From Stenogyne calaminthoides (Eukaryota > Streptophyta > Magnoliopsida > Lamiales > Lamiaceae): a stretch of DNA of 64,000 nt. Shown here in pieces: positions 22,617 through 34,520 of the stretch; the stretch's first letter is position 1, and the number at the start of each line of letters is the position of its first letter. The notes beneath the pieces are model-generated. The model did no database searches and was not told where the DNA came from. It saw nothing but the letters and a program-made list of their open reading frames with translations. Position numbers and translations under genes: made by a program. The stretch lies in the NCBI GenBank assembly GCA_037126765.1, contig JBBCBC010000043.1:4216001-4280000 (forward strand), in the 5' to 3' direction.

Positions 22617-22911
22617 GAGTAAATTTTATTTTTGGTCCCACAAGACACTGTACCTCACGATTTTGGTCCCAATACCCACCACTTTGGTTCCAAAACCATT
22701 TTTTCATGCATTTTTTGTCCCACCGTTACATTTTCAGTTAAAGTCAGTTGCAGTTTGGTCCCATAGGACAAGGTTTGGGACCAAAAGTGCAGTTGAACTT
22801 AACTGAATGACCAAAACTGCATAAAAAAATTCTTATGGGACAAAAATTGTGAGCATTGGAACCAAAATCGTGAGATGCCGTGTCCCGTGGGACCAAAAAT
22901 GAATTTTACTC
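22617..22911. mobile_element. Inverted-repeat MITE (GGTCCC family) with 10-bp target duplication
   Basis: 295 bp. AAAGTCATTC is repeated exactly at 22607-22616 and 22912-22921. The ends are GAGTAAATTTTATTTTTGG and the inverse AAAAATGAATTTTACTC. A second copy lies at 56384-56689. Confidence 0.85.
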
Positions 22912-22959
22912 AAAGTCATTCATAATGGGAAAAATAGAAATAAAGGGTTATATACTTGA

Positions 22960-23080
22960 CAGGTCGGCTTAGTCATTCTAGTGCCATCCGTCTTACCAAT
23001 TTTACTAATAGAATTAGTAAAATCATGTATTACATCATGCATATTACATTTTTTATTTTCACAATCGTCTATATGATGCA
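22960..23080 (-). pseudogene. NLR fragment (MHD motif)
   Basis: The minus strand encodes CNMHDVIHDFTNSISKIGK, matching the CKMHDILHDIANYIRKTGK segment at 11095-11376 but diverged. No other NLR motif. Lies 3' of GH1-B, as the other lies 3' of GH1-A. Confidence 0.6.
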
Positions 23081-23103
23081 TTAATAAAAACGGTCTATAT
23101 ATG

Positions 23104-23325
23104 CGGTTAGAACGAGGAAAGCGTCCAACACGTCTTCTTCAATTGCTCATACCCCTGGTTCATCTGGAAAGCGAGGAAAAAATTCGCCATGGAATGTATT
23201 TGGTCGTGTGTTGTCTGGTTCATCTAGAAAGCGAGGAATAGCAAGATTTTTTAAGAAGTGGAGATCAAACCAGAGAAACTTTTTGAAAAAATCAATATCA
23301 ATCTTGGAGTCTCTTTTCTCATAAA
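23104..23325 (+). pseudogene. LINE reverse-transcriptase zf-RVT fragment
   Basis: One plus-strand frame reads NEESVQHVFFNC, then a WF-W segment, then CVVWFI-KARNSKIF. This matches the zinc-binding HxxxxC tail and following region of plant L1-type polyproteins. Stops interrupt it. Confidence 0.6.
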
Positions 23326-23530
23326 ATTGAACAATGTATTGTCTTTCCCGCTTAAATATTGGAGCGAGAATTCTAGAATTTGCTTAGCTTAGAGGAGTTT
23401 TCGCCTCTCTATTCTGGTGACTCATTTAATGAGTAAACTGCAATAGTGTTTTCTTTCAAAAAATAAAATAAAAAATCTCAACATCAATCAATGTATCTTG
23501 ATAAAAAAAAACAGCGCAATATGAAGAAGC

Positions 23531-23579
23531 AACATTTTAGATATCGTACAAGTCTAACATCCAAGTGATGGAGTAATTG
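23531..23579. repeat. 49-bp direct repeat, left copy
   Basis: Identical to 26183-26231 except for one base. It joins 35 bp of GH1-B 3'-flank sequence to the first 14 bp of a copia LTR (TGATGGAGTAATTG). Confidence 0.85.
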
Positions 23580-26182
23580 CGTGATCATTATTGTAATGTA
23601 AATATTACATTAATTTGGATGTTAATTAGCAAGATTAGTGTGATTCCATTGTTAATTAGCAAGATTAGTGTGATCATATTTTAATGTCAAGACTTCTAGA
23701 GTCTTCTTCATATTTGTATAAATAGTGCACTCATGTTTTTGGAGTTAAGATATATACAACACTCGAAACCAAAACACCTTCTTCTTGTTAATCATTTCAA
23801 TTTTAACATGTCACCTGAGTAGGTTTGATTATTTAGCTTCCGCATAAAACTTTTGATCCATACAATAAATCTATCCCATACTATGGCTGGTAAGATTAAT
23901 TTTGATAGGCGATGGGTGATAGAATTCGGTGCAACAGAACACTTCACTTATAATAGAGAAATCCTCAATTGTCGATCTGATCCGGAAACAAGAGCTCCTA
24001 TGAAAATTCCTAATGGTGACAGTGTACCTGTTGAGGCCATTTGAAACACATATTTGCCTAATGGACTCAAAATCGATCACGTTCTTCACGTTCCTAATTT
24101 TCAATACAATTTGTTATCTGTTAGTCGTTTGACGAAGGTCATAATTGTGCACTCACTTTCTTTTCAGATTTTTGCGTAATACAGGACTTGAGCCTGAGGA
24201 ACCTGATTGGGATGGGTAGGCAACGCGATGGTCTATATCGGTTAGAGCCAGCAATGCTAGAGCATCGAGCCATGTCTGATGTGGTTAGTCCAGGAATTTG
24301 GCACAAGAGGCTAGATCATGCTTTTAAAATAAAACTTCATCACATTGGTTCAGTAGATAAAATTTTGATGAATGTTGTGATTCTTGCATGAGGGCAAAAC
24401 AAACTCGTTTACCTTTTTCTCCTAGTTCCATTCAGACGACTGATTGTTTTGAATTAATCCATTGTGACATATGGAGTGCTTATAAAACACTTTCTTTTTC
24501 GGGAGCACATTATTTTTTAAGTATTGTTGATGATTTTAGTAGGAGTGTTTGGGTTTATCCAATGAGGTATAAATCTGAGGTGAGCAAGTACTTGATAATA
24601 TTTTGCAATATGGTTAAAACACGGTTTGGTAAGATGGTAAAGAGAATTTAGAACTGATAATTGTACGGAGTTTCAGTCTATTTTGATGATTAATTATTAT
24701 TCTGAAAATGGTATAATACTTCAAACCTCTTGCACAGACACACCACAACAAAATGGAGTAGTGGAACGAAAGCATAGGCATATTCTAGAGGTTGCGAGAG
24801 CATTACGATTTCAGGGTGAGTTGCCAATTGAGTTCTGGGGCGAATGTGTTTTAACTGCCACATATATTATCTATAGGCTCCCTTCAAAACTTCTTCAACA
24901 TAAAACCCCATATGAAGTTTTGTTAAAACGAAAACCCAATTATGCACATCTACGTGTTTTTGGATGTTTAGTTTATGCAAAAGATAATAAGAAAGGGGCA
25001 GATAAATTTGACGAAAGGGGGAGATGTTGTGTTTTTGTTGGGTACCCAAATGGGGAAAAGGGATATCGTGTTTTTTATATGGAAAGCAAAGTTATTTATA
25101 CTTCACGAGATGTTAAGTGTTTTGAGCACATTTTTCCATATGATAAAGAAAGCCGCATAAGGGACATCTCGAATAAACGTTTGCAAGAATGTGACTTTGA
25201 TTATTTGCCACACACTTTACCACGTGAAAGTTCAATGTCTAGTGTGAATCATGGGGAGTCGAGTACCAATCAAGAAGCTGGTACATCTCGTACCGAGCCC
25301 CAGCAAATCACGGGCAACGACATTCCTCATTCTGAAAACACACAACCTAATGTTCAAATTGGAAGACAAAGTACACGAGTAAGGTTTTAGCCTAAGCACT
25401 TGCAAGAATATGAAGTTGAACTACCACAGTCTATAGACCATTTGCAACCCACACCCGAATCAGGATCCTCAACGGTACATCCCTTATTTAATTTTGTTTC
25501 ATATGAGAGATTTTCTCACACACATAAATGCTATCTTGCGGTCATCACTTCACATGATGAGCCTAAATACTTCTCTCTAGCAGTTAAAGATCCTCGATGG
25601 AAGGAGGCCATGGAAAAGGAAATTAATGCGCTAGAATCAAACAAGACATGGACTCTTGAGTCGTTACCCCAGGAAAACGAGCAATTGACTCCAAATGGTT
25701 TTATAAAATTAAATATAAACCAAATGGAGAAGTTGAAGGATACAAGGCGCGACTTGTGGCAAAGGGATTCACCCAGATTGAGGGAATCGATTTTCATGAA
25801 ACCTTTGCGCCTGTAGCAAAACTTGTCACTGTTCGAAGTGTTTTAGCAATTGCAGCCAAGAAGAAGTGGATAATTCACCAACTCGATGTCAACAATGCGT
25901 TTCTCGATGGAGATTTGGTCGAGGATGTGCACATGAAGATTCCACAAGGTTTTGTCAAAGATGGAGATACAAGGGTGTGTAAGTTGCAGAAATCTCTGTA
26001 TGGCTTGAAACAAGCATCAAGAAACTGGTACCACAAGTTCACGCTGGCCTTGTTGGACATCGGTTTTTGACAGTCAAGGGCAGGTCACTCTCTTTTCATA
26101 TTTAAGAGAGGGACGATTTATGTATGTACACTCATCTATATTGATGATGTTATATTATCCGGGAATGATGGTGAGCACATTC
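23566..26182 (+). mobile_element. Truncated Ty1/copia retrotransposon
   Basis: A 5' LTR of about 243 bp (23566-23808, TGATGGAG...TTTTAACA) has a TATA-like TGTATAAATAG and an internal direct repeat of TTGTTAATTAGCAAGATTAG. Protease, GAG-pre-integrase, integrase and the start of reverse transcriptase follow in order. The element stops just after the reverse-transcriptase YIDDV block; RNase H and the 3' LTR are missing. The cut end is joined to a second copy of the left host/LTR junction (26183-26231). No obvious initiator-tRNA primer site follows the LTR. Confidence 0.8.
23853..26150 (+). pseudogene. Copia gag-pol remnant (protease, integrase, partial reverse transcriptase)
   Basis: Pieces in order: 23853-24044 with WVIEFGATEHFT, the protease site with D changed to E and S to F; 24188-24391 with the GAG-pre-integrase WHKRLDH; 24388-24651 with integrase HCDIWSAY and VDDFSRSVWVY; 24683-25390 with NGVVERKHRHILEVARAL and the LRVFGCLVY block; 25400-25816 and 25756-26070 with reverse transcriptase (HQLDVNNAFLDGDL, SLYGLKQASRNWY); then YIDDVILSGND near 26130. 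Frameshifts occur near 24645, 25390 and 25760. Encodes no working polyprotein. Confidence 0.85.
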
Positions 26183-26231
26183 AACATTTTAGATATCGTA
26201 CATGTCTAACATCCAAGTGATGGAGTAATTG
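26183..26231. repeat. 49-bp direct repeat, right copy
   Basis: Second copy of the left junction of the copia fragment. The sequence after it resumes GH1-B 3' flank (GTGAAATATATATGA), which matches GH1-A 3' flank at about 11336. Confidence 0.85.
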
Positions 26232-28402
26232 TGAAATATATATGAAAAAGTGGAACCCAATCATTTGCAAACAATATTTATTTATTTCAACTTCATTAAT
26301 ACAATACACACACCATACAATACATTGGTAGCATAATTAAGAAGCTCTTATTCCATATAGCAAACATACCAAACCACACACTCAATATTTATTTATTTAT
26401 TTCAACTTCATTAATACCTAAGTTTTTCCCATATGTTCTCCTCGTGCTCCTCATTCTTTTTCTCATCCTGTTTCTTCTTTTCCTTGTCCTCGTTTTTCTT
26501 CTTCTCCTCTAGATACTTAGCAAATAACTCGTCCATTTTTTCTTCTCCTCAAACTCTTTCTTCTTCTTCTCCTCTAAAAACTTAGCAAACCACTTAGGGT
26601 CTCCTATCTTCTTCTTCTCTAAAAATTTTGCAAACCACTTAGCTGAATATTTAGGGAATCTTTTGAGATGATTCATATAGTCTACGTAAATCATCCCAAA
26701 TCTATGTGTGTGTCCCATATCCCATTAAAAATTGTCACACCATGCCCATGCAAAGTAACCCTTGACTTTCACACCCTCTCTGCAATTGCAATAATTAGGT
26801 AAGATAGCTAAAATAATTAAAAATATGACTTATATTAAAAGGCTTTTTAAAAAAAAAAAAGTAGCCGTTATTCAGGATGCACACTGGATAAACTCCAACC
26901 CTCATGTGAAAATTCGAAATCACACGGGAGAGATAAATTAATCACGGTAGGCAGTCCTGGCTAGTACGGCTCGACTAATGTTATTACCTCATTGCTTTAA
27001 GAATATTGCCAAGATGATCTCGGTAATATTTCACCCTCATCGTGGCTCTACATGCTTTATTAGCAGTAAGCTTGTGATCCTTCAAATCAGCAACCCCTAA
27101 ACACACCGATTAGTACAATAATCATATCAGTTCTCATTAGATCATATAATTAACTCTGGGTTCAATTTTATTTATTTAACAAACTCAGATATTACTATTG
27201 TTATTGTCATAAATTATAAATTTACCATTTTCGGTAAGGTATATATCAGGGAGTTTGTAAGTGCAGTTGTTGTATGTGCTATTTACGTGTTTCAAGAGCT
27301 TGTGAATTCCCCATGGCACTATGTTCAGCCACTTGGCACCAGACTGAATATCATATGAGAAAAATAAATTAATTAGTCAGTAATACGCATGCAACTTTGA
27401 CCACAATCAAATATTACTAGAAAAGATCTAATATTGTTAAGCCCACAATTAATGTTTTCTTTTGTATGAATTAATATTTTCTTCATACAATTACAAACTA
27501 AAAATTCTCATTATATATTTCAGTTTTATTATTATTTTTTGTGAATGATCAAACTTTGGTCAACATTAGTCATAATCAAACGGATAAATCGGTTAATTAT
27601 AAATGTACCATAAATTAAAGAATTATGCCTAGAGCATATATATGTTATCTTCCATTTTCTGCGGCATATGGTAATGTTTATAGTAATCATTTTATACTAC
27701 ACAAATACATACATACTACTGGTGAAATAATTAAAACTAAATATGAACTTGAAAACCTTACCGGTTCACCTATGGGTTTTTTGTCTTTTGCGTCTATCAA
27801 GGAAATATTACTGTATGTTCTAATCTGCATATCTTTGTTGTAGCCCGATACGACGTCAGGATTGGGATCATTTTCAACATAATAGGCTGTATAATAGTTT
27901 AGCCCCAGAAAATCAATGGACCCTTTGAGCATATTTGATTCTTCTTCTGTAAATGGTGCAAGATTTTCTTCGGGTACAAAATCGATCATATTTTGAGGAT
28001 AACGACCGACTAAAACAGGATCCAAATACCTGGAAATAATTAATATTTCATAAGTATTTAATCATTGTAGTAGTGAGATTTGGAAGAATTCCGTCTCATC
28101 TAAAAGTCCGAACTTGTAGAGAGGGTGAGAATCAATTCATTTATTTAATTTCCCTCAACAAGATTAATTATTAATGAAAAAAATGACAAATTAATACCAT
28201 CCCAACATAAAATCAAGAGCTCTTTTGGCAGCCTTTATTTCACTTTCTTCGTCACTGTATGGTTCAAACCAGTGTGTGACAAGCGTTATTCCTATCTTCC
28301 CTTTTTGATGAGCCTGAGATTTTAATTAATGGTTAACCTTCACTTAATTAGAAAACAAAATCTAAGTATGTTGATTAATTTCAACATGATAATATTATAT
28401 CT

Positions 28403-28574
28403 CGGAGTAGGTCCTGTGCACCGTGAGACACAGATATATTTCCGAAACATGCAACTTGTTTACACTGAAACTTGCAACTTATTCATTTATGACAGTGAAA
28501 ACAAGTTGCATGTTTTAGTGAAACAAGTTGCACGTTCAAAAATTGCACTTGATCAGTTGCATGGTGCGTCTGGT
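28403..28574. mobile_element. Short foldback element
   Basis: Inverted arms around TGCAACTTGTTT / AACAAGTTGCA, with GTGCACCGTGAGAC at the left and GGTGCGTCTGG at the right. Copy 2 is at 42407-42578. Related GTGCAC-type hairpins appear near 18690-18770 and 62040-62190. Confidence 0.5.
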
Positions 28575-28900
28575 GGGGAAAAATATTTTTTTAGGACAGT
28601 AACTTAGGGCGGGTTGTGTTTTAATGGCAATAATTTTACGAACTTGAAAATATAGGACGATATATTTAAAAATATGTAAATATAGCGCAATATGTTTTAA
28701 AATCTGCAACTGCAGGACAATCGAGCCCGAATAAACCCAAATCATGCTAAAATGTCACGTGAGATTTGGGCTTGTTCGGGCTCGATTGTCCTACATTTAC
28801 AGGATTTTAAAGCATATTGTCCTATATTTACAATTTTTTAAACATATTTTCCTACATTTCCAATCCCGTAAAATTATTGTCTTTAAAACAAAATCTCCCC
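28575..28900. mobile_element. Hairpin MITE, 30-bp-unit family
   Basis: GGGGAAAAATATTTTT start, 30-bp units, core GAGCCCGAATAAACCCAAAT, inverse units, CTCCCC end. Sits beside the exon 6 donor of GH1-B. Confidence 0.7.
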
Positions 28901-30182
28901 TAAATTATGTATACAAGACCTTGCTTGTATGTCGTACCGTAAAATTATGTATACAAGACCTTGCTTGTATGTACCTGGAACCGGGCCCTGTATGATTCAA
29001 CAGCGGCTGCATGAGCAAGGAGCAAGTTTCTTCCAACAGTGTATGAATCTTTAGCTTGCTTTGTAACGTAATTAGAAGCGAAATGAGGATCATCACTAGC
29101 TTCTGACATTAAGTCCATGGTTGGTTGATCAACAGCGCCGTATTTAACTAAATCAAGAGGTCTCTCCACTCCATTAAATCCTCTGTAAGGGATGAAATTA
29201 TACCCGGGTCGTTGAGGTTCTGTGTATTTGGAACGCAAACTAGTTTCTGCTGCTTTCGCTGAGGTTGGCTTAACATTAGGGTCGAGTTTACCGGGTGGAA
29301 AAGTGCAGCCAACATATCCATGGATAGCGTAAGTGGATGGTTCGTTTAATGTGATCCAATGTTTGACACGATCGCCAAATTCCCAAAAGCAAAATTCCGC
29401 ATAATTGCAAAAATCATTGCTGTTATAATTAAATCATACACATATGTAAATTAAGTTAGCTTTTATTACAAAACCCTCTTTTTTTAGCCCATTCTCATCT
29501 AAAAATCTTTTCTATTAAGGATTTTGTTTCTTTTTTTTTTTTTTAGTCAAGAGAATAATTTTTGGACCATTATATATGTTTTTCCTTTCGAGAAGTCAAC
29601 AAAAAAATTGTGGTATAAGCTTAAATTAAATTTTGATGATGAGGACTAAAGTAATATGGTGCAAATGAGGTTGAAATAAGGGTGGGTATTGGGTTAATTT
29701 AATTGTTCTACGGGTTGAAGTGATAGTGTCAACCGAGGTTAATTGAATGGTGATACGAGATGTATATATGGTGGGATCTTGTACCTTGTCCTTCACGGTT
29801 AAAACAATGAAAGAATGGAAAAAAAAGGGTAGAGTTGGGCTGATTTTCATCAAAAAAATTATCTTGATTAAAAAAGAACAATACAAATTTTATGACACAA
29901 AAAACTTCTATTTTAATATTAGGCTATATATAAACTCATTTCTACAATTTATAAGAAAATCATAAAAGTAAAATAAGATACAAAATAAAAAAAAATAAAA
30001 AAATTAAATTCTTACACTATGTCTTTACTTATGAAACCACCATATTCTTGTTCGAGAGCAAAAGGAATGTCCCAATGAAAGAGAGTGACGTAGGGTTCAA
30101 TTCCATTGGCAAGGAGAGTGTTGATCAAATCATTGTAGTAGTCAACTCCTTCTCTGTTCACGCCAAGACTAAGCTTTCCACC

Positions 30183-30208
30183 TATATATATATATATATA
30201 TATATATT
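30183..30208. repeat. (TA)n microsatellite, short allele
   Basis: About 26 bp in GH1-B intron 4, directly before exon 5. The matching tract in copy 2 (44128-44187) is about 60 bp. Confidence 0.85.
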
Positions 30209-30244
30209 ATTAATCGGAAAACAAAGTTAATTAATATTCAAAAG

Positions 30245-30459
30245 GGGGAATGTTTTTGAAGGACAGTAACTTAAGGGTTGTGTTTTAAGGACAATAATTT
30301 TACGAACTTGGATATGTAGGTCAATATGTTTTAAAATATGTAACTATATGACAATATATTTTAAAATGATGTAAACGTAGGATAATCGAGCCAAACAGGC
30401 TCAAATCTCACATGAAATTTCAGCCCTTTAAGTTACTATTCTAGAAAAATATTTTTCCC
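30245..30459. mobile_element. Hairpin MITE, 30-bp-unit family, internally deleted
   Basis: Left arm GGGGGAATGTTTTTGAAGGACAG with 30-bp units, then a shortened right side ending ATTTTTCCC. Copy 2 (44223-44404) lacks a further core segment. Confidence 0.6.
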
Positions 30460-30531
30460 TCAAGAAGAGGTTTGGTGCATGTGAGATCGATTCACTAAAC
30501 TTCAATTAATATCTTTGGTTTATAATTTAAA

Positions 30532-30900
30532 GGGAAAAATATTTTTCTAGGATAATAACTTTAGGAGGTTGTGTTTTAAAGACAATAATTTTGACTTGAA
30601 AATGTAGGACATTATGTTTTAAAATATGTAAATATAGAATAATACGTTTTAAAATCTGTAATTGTAGGACAATAGAGCCCGAATAAGCCCAAATCGGGCT
30701 GAAATATCATGTGAAATTCAGGTTTGATTATCCTACATTTATAGATTTTAAAACATATTGTCCTATATTTACAAATTTTTAAACATATTGTCCTATATTT
30801 ATAAGTTTTAAAATATATTGTCCTACATTTCCAAGCTCGTAAAATAAATGTCCTTAAAACACAACCCCCAAAGTTACTGTCCTTAAAAAATATTATTCCC
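30532..30900. mobile_element. Hairpin MITE, 30-bp-unit family, 9-bp target duplication
   Basis: 369 bp. Flanks TAATTTAAA (30523-30531) and TAATTTATA (30901-30909) differ at one base. Starts GGGAAAAATATTTTT and ends ATATTATTCCC. In GH1-B intron 4; duplicated at 44477-44845. Confidence 0.75.
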
Positions 30901-31348
30901 TAATTTATAAAAATTAACTCTGTTAAGAAATATTGGTATCAGTCTCATGGAACAATAACGAAAAAATAATATCATATGCACAAGTTTTTCTGATTAATCA
31001 AATATTAGTGCGTACGTATAAATATATATGACTTAGATTACCCGGCAATATTCTTGACCATGATATAGAAAACCTGTATGCATCGAAACCCATGTTCTTC
31101 ATCATCTTAATATCTTCCTGAAAATATAAATTGGTTTTAGTGAATTACTCATCGTACATATATATAAAACACATTTTAGTTGAATTTCATCTCATTTAAA
31201 AGTCCGAGCTTATAGAATGTGTTTAATTAATTCGCTTATATCGTTTTCCTACTTGAATTTTTGAGGTTCATCAAGTAGTAAATTTAGTATGGATGATGTT
31301 ACTTTCAACGGGATTCGAACTCAAGACGTGTGCGTAAACCAAAGAATT

Positions 31349-31690
31349 GGGAATAATATTTTTTTTTGAACAATAACTTGGGGGTTTGTGTTTTAAGGAC
31401 AATAGTTTTAAGGGCTTGGAAATGTAAACATTATTTTTTAAAATTTATGAATTTAGGACAATATGTTTTAAAATCTGTAAAAGTAGGACAATCGAGCTCG
31501 AATAAACCCAAATCTCATGTGACATTTCAACCTGATTTTGGCTTATTCGGGCTCGATTGCCCTACATTTACTGAACATATTGTCTATCTACATATTTTAA
31601 AACATATTGTCTGCATTTTTTTCAAGAAAATTATTTTCCATAAAAACAACAACCACCACCCCTAAGTTACTGTCCTTATTTTTTTTCAAA
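31349..31690. mobile_element. Hairpin MITE, 30-bp-unit family
   Basis: In GH1-B intron 3. Core ATCGAGCTCGAATAAACCCA and its inverse ATTCGGGCTCGAT. Copy 2 at 45295-45632. Confidence 0.65.
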
Positions 31691-32103
31691 GAATCTAATA
31701 CCATAAAAGAATTTTATCTCATCTAGGTTGAACGAGGTCATGAACACGAGTGCGGGAGGGATACGATGCGGGTACGGGGATAAAATTTTAAAATATTTAG
31801 GGTGCGATTCGACAAGGATATGCCTATTTATTTATATTTTATTATATATAACACTTAATAATATTTAAATTTGTAAATCAAATGTATGTAATTCCCAATT
31901 TTCTATCATCCATTAGATAATCATATTCAATAATTTAATCTATTTAAGTAATAAAACATCAATTGAGATACCATCGGCCCAATAATTAATTATAATAGAC
32001 AATTTAATTTAAAACAGATGCCAAATTGTCAATTTAAGTTACAATGCATAATAAATTCTAATTAATCATGTCTAATCATTCAACGTGATTTGCGCGTCAT
32101 TAA

Positions 32104-32400
32104 GGCTCTATTTTGATGGATGAATTTGAAATTCATGGATTTCACAAACAAATCACCACTCTCCAATGGATTTACAAATACTTAGATTTTAGTTGCTAGT
32201 TAAAAATGGAGGGATTTCAAATTCTCATCAAAACCTAGTCATTTGAAATTTCCCCCTCTACCCATTCCCTCTCTCTCCCCCCTCCACTCTCTTCCTATCT
32301 CTCCCATCTCTTGACAATTCATGATTTGAAATATATGCATTCTCACATGTATTATTTTTCAAAGTCATTCATTTCAAATCCTCTATATCCAAATGGGGCC
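32104..32400. mobile_element. PIF/Harbinger (Tourist-like) MITE
   Basis: 297 bp in GH1-B intron 3. TAA is duplicated at 32101-32103 and 32401-32403. Termini GGCTCTATTTTGATGG and, inverted, GGCCCCATTTGGATAT. Three-base TWA duplications and GGCC ends are typical of PIF/Harbinger MITEs. Confidence 0.8.
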
Positions 32401-33145
32401 TAAAATTCTTTTATTTTGTTATTTACGGATTCGCCATGTAGCATCTCGATTCACAGATTCGAGAATCGCACCCCTTTTAGGGGGCGGGTGCAAATCTAAT
32501 TTTGCATTGTGAAACTTTTAGAAGAATCCGTGTATCACAGCATCTCATCTTAAATTCTGAATTAATTCATTTGTATTATTTCCCAAAACGCCAGATGTAT
32601 TACCTTATATCTCGTATACATATCAACAGCTTCATTTCCATTGGAACCATCTGCAATTTTGCCTGTCACCAACAAAAATTTTCTTGAGCAATACTTAATT
32701 AGCAGAATATAATAATAAAATATAATACAATATATATAGAGAGGGAGAGAGAGAAAGAGAAAGACCAGGAGTTGTCAAGGTGAAAGCATCCCAAACGCTA
32801 AGACCTCTACCACCTTTTGCAGCACCCCCCTCAACCTAAATTATATTTAACAAGAAAAAATAACAAATATTAAAATAAGAAAATTAAATTAGTTACAATG
32901 TGATGGTTAATTAGTGCATGCCATGAATATATGTTGCTGAGAAAAAATTACCTGGTAAGCAGAGGTAGCTGTTCCGAAAACGAAATCATAAGGGAAATCG
33001 TTACGACTGATTTTGCTGTATTCAGTCTCAATTTCTGGAGCTGGCACTGCTTCTATGCTGTTGGCCATTCTTTCTCTCTCAACTCTCTGGATAATATATA
33101 CTGCTTGAGGATTTAATTGTGGATTTAATCAACATGCAACTTCAC

Positions 33146-33154
33146 TTATATATA
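33146..33154 (-). promoter_or_regulatory. TATA box of GH1-B
   Basis: TATATATAA on the minus strand, about 80 bases before the ATG at 33068. It differs from the TATAAATA of the other three genes. Confidence 0.6.
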
Positions 33155-34520
33155 GCTCTCCAAATATTGCAAGTGTCACATCATGATAAATAAACTACAT
33201 AAGGAAAGAATCAATGATTATCAGAATATATAAAGGAGTGGTATATTTCCTAATTAACCATACAAGGAAAGAATACTACACTTAAGGCACAAGATAAGTA
33301 CAAATTATGGGTGGGGTCATGTGGACCATCAATAATAGCCTGAAAACAGAATCAAACAAAAAAAAAGGAGATGAATACTGACTTGACATGCAATTAAGTC
33401 CTGTATTGAGTTAAAATATCTTGTCCAATGTCCTTCACTCAAGGATATGTGTACTATTTCTGACTTGTTTAAAGCATAGGAGAAGCAAGGACCGTAACTT
33501 TAAAAAGTAGTAATTTCAGACCTAATTAGATCGAATGACCCGATTCCAGCACAAATTAGGATTATTCGGGCTAATTTGACCTAAAATTGTTGCTTTTAAA
33601 AGTTACAGTCTTTGTTTTACCAAGCCCCCTGAAGTTATGGTCCTTAAAAAAATACAACTGCTTTAAGAGCTTATAAGATGTATTTTTCAAGTATCTTATA
33701 AGTTGTTAAAGTGTTTGACTAATAAAACTTATAAGCTCTTTGATAATTTAAGATAAACATTTTTTATTTTAATATAGAATCATTATTATTTTTTATTTGA
33801 CAAAAACTTGTATAGACCTGGTTCATGCTATGAACTCGGTTATATAAGTATCACTGTTACATACAAAAACTCTCATTGTTATGTATAAAAACTATCACAA
33901 TTATGAACAAAAACAATCACTGTTTATAAAATGCTTTATATTTTTAAACAGTGAAAGTTTTTGTGCATAACAGTGATAGTTTTTATACATAACAGTGATA
34001 GAGTTCGTGTGTGAACCTGGTTCACATGAGTGTTACTCGTTTTATTTAGATGGGGTGGATGGCCGGGGTGCGGGATTGGGAGTGGCTGGGGTTATAAGTT
34101 ATTAACAAAATAAGTTGGGTTAGTCAACTTATATTTTTTTGAACTTATAAATTACAAATAACTTATTTTAAAATTTTATAAGTTGTTAAACATCTTATTT
34201 TACTAAATACTTTTACAAAACTTATCTGCTCGACCAAACAAGCTCTTAATTAATCAACTATATAAGGAAAGAATCATAAACTTTTTTTGAGAGGAATAAT
34301 CAACTATATAAGGAAAGAATCCTAAACTTAAAAGGCACAAGATAAGTACAAATTATCTCTTGCAATTATCCCCTTTAATCAAGACGTGTGGTCATGTGGA
34401 CCATCAATTGCCTGAGAATTTAAAACCAACAAAAAAAAAGGAGATTAATACTGACTTGACACCAAGGCCGTTCTGTATTGACTTAAAAGATCTTGTCCAA
34501 TAGGCTTCACACAAGGGTAT
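33155..34520. promoter_or_regulatory. GH1-B upstream region
   Basis: No gene. Same modules as upstream of GH1-A: TATAAGGAAAGAATC blocks, two GTGGACCATCAAT blocks (about 33320 and 34395), and an inverted repeat at 33477-33652. A separate hairpin lies at about 33815-34030. Confidence 0.55.
33815..34030. repeat. Hairpin of CACTGTTATGTATAAAAAC units
   Basis: Four forward and two to three inverse copies of a 24-30 bp unit around a short loop near 33930, flanked by ACCTGGTTCA direct repeats. Copy 2 at about 47766-47984. A foldback element of unknown family. Confidence 0.6.

Larger units (their letters stand above)
26509..33068 (-). pseudogene. GH1-B: family-1 beta-glucosidase, nearly intact, stop in last exon
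   Basis: Best preserved copy. Exons (minus): 1 32952-33068, 2 32766-32835, 3 32604-32662, 4 31042-31117, 5 30016-30181, 6 28975-29419, 7 28198-28313, 8/9 27762-28029, 10 27226-27343, 11 26988-27096, 12 26779 downward. All phases agree. They encode 450 residues before TAA at 26725-26727, which replaces the Glu of the NFEW motif. Motifs: FVFGTATSAYQ, RFSISWSR, acid/base TLNEP, nucleophile LTENG, GYFAWAW. The loop between NEP and LLLAHAAAV is about 104 residues, some 60 longer than in typical plant GH1. Exons 8 and 9 are fused; only 18 nt of the intron remain. Beyond the stop the frame gives WFAKFLEEKKK repeats, then a 1-bp shift. No signal peptide seen. Loss of NFEW probably destroys sugar binding, so likely inactive unless truncated protein has another use. 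Confidence 0.85.
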
